Source of the DNA: Microbacterium radiodurans
GTDB lineage: Bacteria > Actinomycetota > Actinomycetes > Actinomycetales > Microbacteriaceae
Length of the DNA stretch: 64,000 nt
Direction: 5' to 3'
Assembly: GCF_008710705.1 (NCBI RefSeq)
Contig: NZ_VYRZ01000003.1
Span: 496,001 to 560,000 of the forward strand
This document shows positions 7,870 to 14,669 of the stretch, in pieces. Made by a program: the position numbers and the translations under genes. The notes beneath the pieces were generated by a model. That model did no database searches, was not told the DNA's origin, and was given only the letters and a program-made list of their open reading frames with translations. How positions within the stretch are numbered: the stretch's first letter is position 1; each line of letters begins with the position of its first letter.

Positions 7870-7904
7870 TCGAACGATTGACGACGATGCTAGCAGGCGT
7901 TCGA
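7870..7904. promoter_or_regulatory. Inverted repeat over the MarR promoter
   Basis: TCGAACG at 7870-7876 and CGTTCGA at 7898-7904 are exact inverse copies flanking a minus-strand TAGCAT box (7893-7888). Position suggests an autoregulatory operator for the MarR gene. Confidence 0.4.
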
Positions 7905-7953
7905 ACCGGCACTCGGTGGCGCGACACCCGCCCGTCATCCTGCCGGATCTGGC

Positions 7954-7990
7954 TTGACACGACAACATTCGAGGACGAGTATCGCGTCAA
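7954..7990 (+). promoter_or_regulatory. ribB promoter with overlapping inverted repeat
   Basis: A consensus -35, TTGACA, lies at 7954-7959, with a weak -10 (GAGTAT at 7977-7982) 17 bases later. TTGACACGA (7954-7962) and TCGCGTCAA (7982-7990) form an inverted repeat with one mismatch that covers both promoter elements. This is a plausible binding site for the divergent MarR protein. Confidence 0.5.
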
Positions 7991-8034
7991 TGCATGGCAC
8001 GTCATGTCATGTCGTAAGATCCGAAGGAGACATC

Positions 8035-8694
8035 ATGACGACATCAACGCGACCGTCGCAAGAGGACGAGGCGGTCCCTCTCGCTCGGACGGTCGACGTC
8101 ATCGACGCTGTGGCGAGAGGGGAGATCGTCGTCCTGGTCGACGACGAATCCCGCGAGAACGAGGGAGACCTCGTCGTCGCAGCGCAGCACGCGACGCCCG
8201 AGGCGGTCAACTTCATGATCACCCACGGACGCGGCCTCGTCTGCGTGTCGATCACGGCCGACCGCGCCGCGGCGCTCGGCCTCACGGCCATGGTCGCCAG
8301 CAATGCCGATTTCCACGCCACTGCCTTCACCGTCAGCGTCGACGGAGCGCCGCATCGCGGGGTGACGACCGGGATCTCGGCGCACGAACGCGCCCGCACG
8401 ATCGAGCTGGTCCTCGACGGCGAGCCCGATGATCTGCGATCGCCGGGGCACATGTTCCCCCTGGTCGCGCGTTCCGGCGGCACGCTCGAGCGAGCGGGGC
8501 ACACCGAGGCATCGGTCGACCTGGCGCGCCTGGCCGGTCTGCGGCCCGCGGCCGTCATCGTCGAGATCGTCGGAGACGATGGTCGGATGCTGCGCCGTGA
8601 CGGGCTGGCTCGCTTCGCCCGCCGTCACGGACTGGTCATGTCCAGCATCGAGCTGCTGCGAGAGCACCTGCGCGATGAGGCGGGTCGGCGATGA
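8035..8694 (+). CDS. ribB: 3,4-dihydroxy-2-butanone 4-phosphate synthase (stand-alone RibB)
   Basis: A 219-residue enzyme that makes the four-carbon unit of riboflavin from ribulose 5-phosphate. Conserved blocks are present in order: VDDESRENEGDLV (acidic metal and substrate loop), FMITHGRGLVCVS, TAFTVSVDG, TTGISAHERARTI, PGHMFPLVAR and RAGHTEASVDLARLAGL. The ATG at 8035 follows AAGGAGA. The GTP cyclohydrolase II domain found in the usual actinobacterial RibBA fusion is absent, and no other rib gene is nearby. Placement next to a MarR regulator and in an operon with an acyltransferase (ATGA overlap) suggests inducible, non-housekeeping use. Confidence 0.9.
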   Translation: MTTSTRPSQEDEAVPLARTVDVIDAVARGEIVVLVDDESRENEGDLVVAAQHATPEAVNFMITHGRGLVCVSITADRAAALGLTAMVASNADFHATAFTVSVDGAPHRGVTTGISAHERARTIELVLDGEPDDLRSPGHMFPLVARSGGTLERAGHTEASVDLARLAGLRPAAVIVEIVGDDGRMLRRDGLARFARRHGLVMSSIELLREHLRDEAGRR

Positions 8695-9395
8695 TGTCGG
8701 CACCCCTGCTGCGGGTGATCGGCCGCGCGGTGTTCGACCCGCCCGTCCGACGGAACCTCTCCTCGGTGACGGGAACCGATCGGATTCCCGCCGGTGGCCC
8801 CGTCGTCGTCGTCGCCAACCACACGAGCTATCTCGATCACTTCGTCCTGATGCGCACCCTTCGCCGGATACGTCCCGACGCTCCGTGGTTCCTCACCAAG
8901 AGCGAGAGCTTCCGGCATCCGATCGGGCGTGCTTGGGCGACAGCGTGGCAGGGCATTCCCGTCGACCGCGACAGCCCATCGGTGCGGACGGTCCGTGAGG
9001 TTCGGGCGGTGCTGCGGCGGGACGGCGTGCTCGTGGTCTACCCGGAGGGAACGCGAAGCCGACAGCCCGAGCGTCTCGGGTCGTTCACGTCGGGAGCGTT
9101 CCGGTTCGCCGCCGACGCGCGGGTGCCGCTCGTGCCCGTGGCGATCACGGGTGCGGAGCGCGTCCTCCCCGCCGGGGCGAGGCGCTTCCGGCGCGCGCGC
9201 ATCGACGTCCGCGTCGGGTGCCCGCTCGTGGTGGCCGACGAGCGGCCCGCGTCGGTGCGCGCCCACCTGTTGGCGGTGGCGGCGCGGGATTGGATGTCGG
9301 CAGCGCTGACCGAGATGAGCGCATCGCGACCGGAACGAGCCGCACGAGACCGGGCGCCTGCCGGGCCGTCGCCGAGTCCCGAGGTGCTCTCGTGA
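8691..9395 (+). CDS. Lysophospholipid acyltransferase family protein (PlsC-like)
   Basis: A 234-residue acyltransferase. The catalytic HX4D motif is in NHTSYLDHF (near residue 44) and the glycerophosphate-binding motif is VYPEGTRSR (near 117). Such enzymes transfer acyl chains to lysophosphatidate or related acceptors at the inner membrane face. The start overlaps the ribB stop, and its own stop overlaps the next GTG, so ribB, this gene and the following one are coupled. The Pro/Ser/Arg-rich tail after residue 210 is probably disordered. The link of an acyltransferase to ribB is unusual. Confidence 0.85.
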   Translation: MMSAPLLRVIGRAVFDPPVRRNLSSVTGTDRIPAGGPVVVVANHTSYLDHFVLMRTLRRIRPDAPWFLTKSESFRHPIGRAWATAWQGIPVDRDSPSVRTVREVRAVLRRDGVLVVYPEGTRSRQPERLGSFTSGAFRFAADARVPLVPVAITGAERVLPAGARRFRRARIDVRVGCPLVVADERPASVRAHLLAVAARDWMSAALTEMSASRPERAARDRAPAGPSPSPEVLS

Positions 9396-10015
9396 CGGCG
9401 CGGCCATCGACGGTCGTCGGCGCGCGCGTCGTCCTCGAGGGGGCGAAGCGGCTCCGCTGGCGTCGGGTCGGTCATGCGACGTGGATCCTGGATGCGATCT
9501 GGCCCTCCCCGTCCGAACGGCGCGCGATCGTGCGGGCCGTCGCGACGGGGGAGCCCATCCTCGTCATCCAGTCCGAGACGGCCGTCGAGGTCGACCTGTC
9601 CGACGAAGAGGTCGCGGATCGCGCGGCGCTGTCGCGGTTCGTCGTGCTCGAGGATCGCGGCGTCCTGACCCTGCGGATCGCAGCGCTGGACTGGATGCCG
9701 GATGCGATCGCCATCCCCGCGCAGGAGTTCATCGGCGAGCAGCTGGCACTTCATCGGAGCGATGCGGGGGCACGCCGAGCCGCCGTGCTCACCCCGCGTC
9801 TCGGACGCGCCGGAAATGTCCGCGTCCTCCACATCGACGGGCTGCAGCCCGACACCCTCACGCCGGCGTGCATCTCACAGATCGTCGACGTCGCCTTCCC
9901 CCGGAATCACCACACGAAAGGGTCACGACATGAAGACGTACCGCGCCGAGCGAGACATCGCCGCTCACCCCGAGGCGATCGCAGCGATCATCCTGAACAT
10001 CTCGGAGTTGGCTGA
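9392..10015 (+). CDS. Hypothetical protein
   Basis: I do not recognise this 207-residue protein. It begins at a GTG overlapping the acyltransferase stop (GTGA) and is soluble, without signal or membrane segments. Its last 28 codons overlap the start of the next gene by 86 bases and read like shadow coding (Arg/His/Asp-rich). The functional part probably ends near VDVAFPRNHH, and the extension may reflect a lost stop codon. Translational coupling puts it in the ribB operon. Confidence 0.5.
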   Translation: MTARPSTVVGARVVLEGAKRLRWRRVGHATWILDAIWPSPSERRAIVRAVATGEPILVIQSETAVEVDLSDEEVADRAALSRFVVLEDRGVLTLRIAALDWMPDAIAIPAQEFIGEQLALHRSDAGARRAAVLTPRLGRAGNVRVLHIDGLQPDTLTPACISQIVDVAFPRNHHTKGSRHEDVPRRARHRRSPRGDRSDHPEHLGVG

Positions 10016-10355
10016 GTGGAATCCCGCGCTCACGGCGACGGGCACCGGAGACACGGTCGCGCGCGTCGATCATCCCTACGCGGTGACGCTCCGCGCGCCG
10101 GGGCGGGCGCGTCTGACCTATGTGCAGTCGAGCACTGCGCGCATCGTCTGGCGGGTCGACGTCGGCGGGAGCGTCGAGACGGGGGAGTGGGACCTCCTTC
10201 CGCGCGGCCCCGTCACCCGGGTGACGCACACGATGTCGCACACGGGCGCGCTGCTCGCCATCCTCGGCGGCGGGATGACGAGCGTGCCGACGTGGCGCCT
10301 GGACCGTCTGCAGGCGAGAGCGGAGGCGGCGGATCATGAACGCCGGAGGGGATGA
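9930..10355 (+). CDS. SRPBCC family protein
   Basis: A 141-residue small protein with the START/Bet v1-like layout: an N-terminal strand (TYRAERDIAAHPEAIAAIIL), ISELAEWNPALTATG, mid-strands ending in THTMSHTGALLAIL and a C-terminal helix. Family members hold hydrophobic ligands or act as small cyclases, dehydratases or lipid carriers. The ATG at 9930 follows GAAAGGG. It sits at the end of the ribB-acyltransferase operon, which fits a lipid or cofactor theme but proves nothing. Confidence 0.65.
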   Translation: MKTYRAERDIAAHPEAIAAIILNISELAEWNPALTATGTGDTVARVDHPYAVTLRAPGRARLTYVQSSTARIVWRVDVGGSVETGEWDLLPRGPVTRVTHTMSHTGALLAILGGGMTSVPTWRLDRLQARAEAADHERRRG

Positions 10356-10641
10356 GCCCGGGCGTCGGGCGCAGCTGTCGGCGCTGGGTGACGAGATTCG
10401 CGCGAAGCGACTGGCTCTCGGACTGTCCCAGGAGACCGTGGCGGGCCGAGCGGGGATGTCCACCCGTACTTAGCGATCGTTTGAGATGGCCGAGTCGACG
10501 AGTGGCGGCGAGCTGGATCCGCGCCTATCTTCTAAGTTGCGTGTGCTCGAGACGCTCGGCGTCGACGACGCGATCACCTGCACCATCCGTCTCCTCGGCG
10601 TCGGCCACATCGCTCCAGAGCGCGGAGCTGCTGTCTTGTAG
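10336..10641 (+). pseudogene. XRE family regulator interrupted by an in-frame amber codon
   Basis: From the ATG at 10336 the frame reads a clear Cro/C1-type start: ALGDEIRAKRLALGLSQETV then AGRAGMSTRT, where the next residue in this family is usually Tyr. Here the codon is TAG (10471-10473) instead of TAC/TAT. The same frame continues RSFEMAESTSGGELDPRLSS and KLRVLETLGVDD, as expected for the rest of the domain, to a natural stop at 10641 (101 sense positions in all). So a single base change breaks an otherwise intact gene, or the base is a sequencing error. The 5' end overlaps the SRPBCC gene by 20 bases. Confidence 0.65.
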
Positions 10642-11072
10642 ACGCGGTGATGGCCATCTCAGCTGCCGTCGAGATAAAGCCAGGCACTAGAGCAACCGTA
10701 ACGGCAGAAACCACGGCGAGCGCGAGGACGAGCCACCATGGCCTCGGGGTGGCCCAGCCTCGGGACGGCAGTGCTTCTCCCGCAACTTCGCCCAACGCGC
10801 AGCGGGCGCAGCGCGGTCAGTGCGATGACGGCGACGAGGCCGAGGGTTGGCGGGATGCTGAAGCGCAGCTTCCGCAGGAGGCCCTCCTGAGTGCCAGGTC
10901 CGGTCAGCAGGTAGAGGGCCAGCAGAGCCGTTGCGGATGCGACGACGCCGTTGACGGCGCGATCGTGAATCGACCGAACCGGCTGCTTCTCTCTCGGCGT
11001 CAACCGCGCTGCAGAAGCAATCAGTAGCGCGGCCAAGGGGAGTGCGAGAGCGGGTGACGGTGTGTTCAGCAT
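10574..11072 (-). pseudogene. Four-helix membrane protein gene broken by a frameshift
   Basis: The frame from the ATG at 11072 encodes three hydrophobic segments (ALPLAALLIASAARL, VNGVVASATALLALYLL, PPTLGLVAVIALTALRPL). It then drifts into Arg-rich nonsense after about 10795. A second frame, open from 10795 to 10574, supplies what looks like the continuation, GEVAGEALPSRGWATPRPWW then LVLALAVVSAVTVALVPGF as a fourth helix. A one-base indel near 10795 would join them into one roughly 165-residue protein. The alternative is two overlapping small genes with a TTG start. Function unknown; it overlaps the broken XRE gene tail to tail. Confidence 0.45.
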
Positions 11073-11189
11073 GAGCGCCGCGCCGCTCCTCGATGCGCGC
11101 GGAAGTCGACCATGATCCACGTAGGCAGGCGAGTTCCCTGGGCGCGTGGTTCTCGCCACTACTGGCACGGGCCTGGCTCGAGGCTCCTC

Positions 11190-11375
11190 TCACTCGCGAG
11201 GCAGCGCGATCCACAGAGCGATGTAACAACCGGCGGCCGCGCCTAGCGAGACGAAGCCGGCGACGACCGTTGCGATGCGGACCGCGGTGGCGGACACTCC
11301 GAGCTGACGGGCCACGCCTCCGCACACTCCAGCGATCAGTCGATCATTCTTCGCCCGCGCGATTCGTCTGTTCAC
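11190..11375 (-). CDS. PspC domain protein
   Basis: A 61-residue PspC-domain protein: RLIAGVCGGVARQLGVSATAVRIATVVA followed by one hydrophobic segment and the closing YIALWIALPRE, the family ending. PspC proteins sit in the inner membrane and take part in envelope-stress signalling; stand-alone versions are common in actinobacteria. The GTG start at 11375 lies six bases after a TAGGGT box, so the message is probably leaderless. Confidence 0.85.
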   Translation of the reverse strand: MNRRIARAKNDRLIAGVCGGVARQLGVSATAVRIATVVAGFVSLGAAAGCYIALWIALPRE

Positions 11376-11381
11376 GCCGAC

Positions 11382-11387
11382 ACCCTA
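11382..11387 (-). promoter_or_regulatory. -10 box of a leaderless promoter (TAGGGT) for the PspC gene
   Basis: On the minus strand TAGGGT is followed by six bases and then the GTG at 11375. No ribosome-binding site is present. Confidence 0.55.
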
Positions 11388-11547
11388 TTCAGAGCCATGG
11401 CGTGTACGGGACGATTGTGCCCGACTTGGCAAACCGCACCGCATCAACGAGTGCCTTCGATCGAAGGATCCGGAGTGCGCCTTTGCAGTGGCAGCGGCGT
11501 GCACCCGCCTTGTAGTGTCACGGGAAACAGACATTCCGGGGGAAAAT

Positions 11548-12636
11548 GTGGAGTTTCAAGACCGTATAGCCGCGCTCGCGAGCAAAGTGTCGAATCAATC
11601 TGCTTCGATCGGAACCGAGGAAGCCACGAAAAACGCCTTCGTGATGCCGTTCATCGCGTCGATTCTCGGATACGACGTTTTCGACCCGCTCGAGGTGGTC
11701 CCTGAGTACACGGCTGACGTCGGTATCAAAAAGGGCGAGAAGATCGACTACGCCATCATGCGTGACGCCGAGGTGCAGATCCTGATTGAATGCAAGGCTT
11801 CGACAGGAGTGCCGAAAATCGAACACGCCTCGCAGCTGTTCCGGTACTTCGCCACGACGAACGCGCGCATCGCGGCGCTGACCAACGGCGTCGTTTGGCA
11901 GTTCTACACCGATCTCGATGCGCCGAATCGGATGGATGCCAAGCCGTTCCTCGTGCTGGATCTGCTCGACATCGACGAGACGCTCATCCCAGAGGTGCAG
12001 AAACTCAGCAAGGAGAGTTTCGACCTCGAATCCATCATCAACGCAGCGGAGGAACTGAAGTACGTCGGGGCTCTGAAGCGCGAGATCGCCGGACAGTTCC
12101 GCGAGCCCAGCGATGAATGGATCAAGTTTTTCGCTCAGCGGGTGTATGAGGGCTCGTACACTGCGCGCGTGCGAGAGCAGTTCACCGCGCTCGTCACGAA
12201 GGCATCCCGCCAATTCCTCACGGAGAGCGTCAACGATCGGCTGAAGGTCGCTCTCGGCGCAGGAGTATCTGTCGCTCCGACGGATGCATCGCCATCAGTG
12301 ATATCGAGTATCGCGCCCGCGCAGGATGACATCGATCGGGACACGGAGATCGAGACGACCCTCGAGGAACTTGAGGGATACCAGATCGTGAAGGCCATCG
12401 CATGCGGCGAGACGAAGCCGCATCGCATCACGCATCGGGACGCGAAGAGCTACTTCGCCGTGCTTCTGGATGACAACAATCGGAAGCCGATTGCGCGGCT
12501 GCACTTCAATTCGCGGCAGAAGTACCTGGGGCTTCTCGATGAGTTGAAGTCTGAGACACGGCATCCGCTCCAGGACCTCGACGACATCTATGCGCACGCG
12601 GATGCCATTCGAGAGGCGGTCCTTCGGTACCGGTGA
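11548..12636 (+). CDS. Orphan type I restriction endonuclease subunit R N-terminal (HsdR_N-like) nuclease-fold protein
   Basis: A 362-residue protein. Its first 200 residues match the HsdR_N fold: SIGTEEATKNAFVMPFIASI, LGYDVFDPLEVVPEY, and a PD-(D/E)XK core with Asp67 in KIDYAIMRD and Glu81/Lys83 in ILIECKAS. The motor helicase part of HsdR is absent, and no hsdM or hsdS gene is nearby. The C-terminal third (EELEGYQIVKAIACGE to the end) looks like a separate small domain seen in such solitary proteins. The GTG at 11548 follows CGGGGGAA, and TAGTGT at 11513 is a likely -10. Possible roles are phage defence or a nuclease of unknown target. Base composition is lower in GC than its neighbours, which hints at transfer. 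Confidence 0.7.
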   Translation: MEFQDRIAALASKVSNQSASIGTEEATKNAFVMPFIASILGYDVFDPLEVVPEYTADVGIKKGEKIDYAIMRDAEVQILIECKASTGVPKIEHASQLFRYFATTNARIAALTNGVVWQFYTDLDAPNRMDAKPFLVLDLLDIDETLIPEVQKLSKESFDLESIINAAEELKYVGALKREIAGQFREPSDEWIKFFAQRVYEGSYTARVREQFTALVTKASRQFLTESVNDRLKVALGAGVSVAPTDASPSVISSIAPAQDDIDRDTEIETTLEELEGYQIVKAIACGETKPHRITHRDAKSYFAVLLDDNNRKPIARLHFNSRQKYLGLLDELKSETRHPLQDLDDIYAHADAIREAVLRYR

Positions 12637-12717
12637 TCCGAGACCGCTATCGGCCGTACGTGCTCAGGTATCGGACCAGGTGCGCCCCATTCGGATCGCG
12701 ATCGCGGGGGAGCCTGT

Positions 12718-12723
12718 TACGGT
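12718..12723 (+). promoter_or_regulatory. -10 box of a leaderless promoter (TACGGT)
   Basis: TACGGT, six bases, then ATG at 12730. The wider sequence CCTGTTACGGTC recurs before the related gene at 13346. Confidence 0.6.
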
Positions 12724-12729
12724 CACGGG

Positions 12730-12981
12730 ATGAGACGGGTCGTCGAGCGCTGGGGGCGGAAGTACGCAGGTTCGATGTTCTCTCTGGCCGTGGTGCAGTC
12801 GGTCCTGTGGACGGTACTCGCGGTCATCTGGACGGCCGAGGTCATTCGGGAGTGGAATCCCTGGCGGCTGCCGCTGATCGTCGGATCCCTCGGCCTCGCA
12901 CTGGGCTGGGGTGTTGTCGCGACGAGCGCGGGCCTGCATCGACGCCGGCTGCGTGACGCGGCCAGATCGAAGGTCGAATGA
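12730..12981 (+). CDS. Small two-helix membrane protein (paralogue of the gene at 13346)
   Basis: An 83-residue protein with two membrane segments (FSLAVVQSVLWTVLAVIW and LPLIVGSLGLALGWGVVA) and a basic C-terminus (HRRRLRDAARSKVE). It shares layout and several residues with the 77-residue protein at 13346-13579, including VVQ/VMQ, SVLW/AVLW and a W-rich loop. Both genes also share the upstream string CCTGTTACGGTC. The ATG follows a TACGGT box by six bases, so it is probably leaderless. Function unknown. Confidence 0.65.
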   Translation: MRRVVERWGRKYAGSMFSLAVVQSVLWTVLAVIWTAEVIREWNPWRLPLIVGSLGLALGWGVVATSAGLHRRRLRDAARSKVE

Positions 12982-13320
12982 TCAGCCGAATGCGGCGACG
13001 CGCTTCTCGAGTCGGATGCGCTTCCGGTTGAGTCGCGCGAGCGATGTCACCCCGACAGCCAACATCTTCGTCTGCTTTCCGAGGCTCGGGAGCCCCTGTT
13101 CTCGCAGCGCCGATTCGATCTCGGTACGGTCGGCCTCGGGCATCGTTCCCACCAGGGCGCGCGCTCGTCGGAACCCGGTCGAGTTCAGGGGATGCGCCGC
13201 GATCCGACGATTCACGTCGACGAGTCGTTCGCGCGCTGCGGCGAGGGCGGTCGGGTGATCGGTCACGCTTCTCACGACATCACGCGGACGTGAACGACGG
13301 CTGAGTGGCGACGGGATCAC
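12982..13320 (-). CDS. Hypothetical basic helical protein
   Basis: I do not recognise this protein. Its core, ALAAARERLVDVNRRIAAHP and onward to RLNRKRIRLEKRVAAFG, is helical and strongly basic at the end. The coordinates give the longest frame (GTG at 13320, 112 residues). GTG codons at 13275 and 13266 give shorter forms of 97 and 94 residues and leave more room for the divergent promoter of the gene at 13346. It ends directly against the preceding convergent gene. Existence is supported mainly by frame and position. Confidence 0.4.
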   Translation of the reverse strand: MIPSPLSRRSRPRDVVRSVTDHPTALAAARERLVDVNRRIAAHPLNSTGFRRARALVGTMPEADRTEIESALREQGLPSLGKQTKMLAVGVTSLARLNRKRIRLEKRVAAFG

Positions 13321-13333
13321 GGGGTCGACCTGT

Positions 13334-13339
13334 TACGGT
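13334..13339 (+). promoter_or_regulatory. -10 box of a leaderless promoter (TACGGT)
   Basis: TACGGT, six bases, then GTG at 13346. Same box and spacing as the paralogue at 12730. Confidence 0.6.
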
Positions 13340-13345
13340 CGGGCA

Positions 13346-13579
13346 GTGCAGAAATGGTGGGAGAGGATAGCCGCGGCATCCGCCACGACCCCGTTCGGCG
13401 TCGTCGTCATGCAGGCGGTGCTCTGGGTCGTGATGTCGATCCTGTGGATCTCGTGGTCCGTGGGGGAGGTCGATCCGATCCGCCTCGTGCTGGCGATCAT
13501 CTCGCCGCTCCTCGTGTTCTACTGGGTGGTCGCCCTGCTGGTCGCGCTGCAGCGACGTCGTGCCGAAAAGGCCGACTGA
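13346..13579 (+). CDS. Small two-helix membrane protein (paralogue of the gene at 12730)
   Basis: A 77-residue protein with two membrane segments (FGVVVMQAVLWVVMSILWI and LVLAIISPLLVFYWVVALLV) and a basic end (QRRRAEKAD). Similarity to the 83-residue protein at 12730 covers the whole length, so a local duplication followed by divergence is likely. GTG start at 13346 with a leaderless-type promoter. Function unknown. Confidence 0.65.
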   Translation: MQKWWERIAAASATTPFGVVVMQAVLWVVMSILWISWSVGEVDPIRLVLAIISPLLVFYWVVALLVALQRRRAEKAD

Positions 13580-13613
13580 CCGATCATCGAACGGACGGAC
13601 CTGCCCGAAAGCA

Positions 13614-14255
13614 TCAGGTCGACAGCGCCGCGAAGGCCGTGATGCTGATCGCGAGCGCGACGAGGGAGATCGCGCCGAAGACGAGTGCAGCCCGGCGGGA
13701 GCCGTTCCTCCAGCAAGAGACACCGACTCCTGCCGACGCGAGGGTCGCGGCGACGGCCGTAGCTCCACCGCCCGCGATTGCGACGGTGCGCGCGAAAGCC
13801 CCGCCGAAGATCACGACCAGGTACACGACGAAGACTGTGACCACCGCACATACCGCGAAGAGGCCGCCGCATACCCAACCCATCACCTCCCATGGGTCGG
13901 AGACGATCTCGGCCGTTCGTATCTGCTTCTGACGGATGAGGGCTTCAGCGGGGATGGGGATCTCATCCGGGATCACGCTCAGGTGCCGAAGCTGCTCTTC
14001 GTTCGCTCCGGTGGCCGCCAGCCATCGCAGGTACGCTTCGGTCGCTTGCGGGTCATACTCGCCGAACCCGAGCATGTATCGCGCCGCTTGGTCCGCGTGG
14101 CCGCCGTCACGATAGATGCCTGCGAGTGTCGATCTCAGCGACAAGTCGTATGGGTCGAGAATCAGGCGTTCGCGAAGCATGTGGGCGGCCCTGCCGATGT
14201 GTCCGGAGCGAGCCAGCGCGGCCGCTCGCTCGAGGAGCTGATCTTCCGACTGCAC
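13614..14255 (-). CDS. Tetratricopeptide-like N-terminus with C-terminal membrane helices (DUF6584-like)
   Basis: A 213-residue protein. Residues 1-80 read as two or three short helical repeats (QLLERAAALARSGHIGRAAH, LRSTLAGIYRDGGHADQAAR), close in style to DUF6584. The rest holds about three hydrophobic segments (WVCGGLFAVCAVVTVFVVYL and two more), placing the protein in the membrane with its repeat domain probably cytoplasmic. The frame is open further upstream, but the GTG at 14255 is six bases after a GATAAT box, giving a leaderless start. Function unknown. Confidence 0.6.
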   Translation of the reverse strand: MQSEDQLLERAAALARSGHIGRAAHMLRERLILDPYDLSLRSTLAGIYRDGGHADQAARYMLGFGEYDPQATEAYLRWLAATGANEEQLRHLSVIPDEIPIPAEALIRQKQIRTAEIVSDPWEVMGWVCGGLFAVCAVVTVFVVYLVVIFGGAFARTVAIAGGGATAVAATLASAGVGVSCWRNGSRRAALVFGAISLVALAISITAFAALST

Positions 14256-14261
14256 GTGAGA

Positions 14262-14267
14262 ATTATC
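14262..14267 (-). promoter_or_regulatory. -10 box of a leaderless promoter (GATAAT)
   Basis: On the minus strand GATAAT is followed by six bases and then the GTG at 14255. Confidence 0.5.
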
Positions 14268-14359
14268 AGGGAGAATGGTCGCGTTCACCCATCTGGCGGA
14301 GCGAGGTGTCGCCGCACAGCCTTCGCTCGGTCGAGACGCCCGCCGCCCGGGGGTTTGGA

Positions 14360-14365
14360 TAGATT
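14360..14365 (+). promoter_or_regulatory. -10 box of a leaderless promoter (TAGATT)
   Basis: TAGATT, then TTCCCC, then ATG at 14372. Confidence 0.55.
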
Positions 14366-14371
14366 TTCCCC

Positions 14372-14623
14372 ATGGGTGCGAAGCTGCACGGCCGGCTGAT
14401 CGCTGCAAGCGCGACGGTCTCTCTTCTCGGAGCGATCATCACGATCGTCTACCTGTTCCAGCCCTGGCGCCGGTGCGACGGCGAGGACACGTCGGCGGGA
14501 TGCGCGATGCTCCCCGCTGATGCTGCGGTGATGGCCGTTGCCGCGCTTCTGACGATCGTCGCGGTGACGGTTCTCATCGTCTCGGTCATGACCCGCAGGG
14601 CTGTGCCTCGTCCTCGTCGGTAG
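14372..14623 (+). CDS. Small two-helix membrane protein
   Basis: An 83-residue protein with hydrophobic segments at about 8-28 (LIAASATVSLLGAIITIVYL) and 52-74 (AVMAVAALLTIVAVTVLIV). A short extracytoplasmic loop carries two Cys residues (RRCDGEDTSAGCAM) that could form a disulfide. The C-terminus is basic. Leaderless-type start. I do not recognise a family. Confidence 0.6.
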   Translation: MGAKLHGRLIAASATVSLLGAIITIVYLFQPWRRCDGEDTSAGCAMLPADAAVMAVAALLTIVAVTVLIVSVMTRRAVPRPRR

Positions 14624-14640
14624 GCTGGGAAGCGTTTTCC
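14621..14640 (+). promoter_or_regulatory. Promoter of the DapA-like gene with a LacI-type operator candidate
   Basis: TAGGCT at 14621-14626 fits a -10. Immediately after it GGGAAGCGTTTTCC (14627-14640) has the GAAnCGnTTnC look of LacI-family operators and would cover the transcription start. The leader continues to a GAAGG ribosome-binding site before 14670. Operator function is inferred from the pattern only. Confidence 0.35.
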
Positions 14641-14669
14641 GACGACGTATCGCGAAGAAAGAAGGCCGC

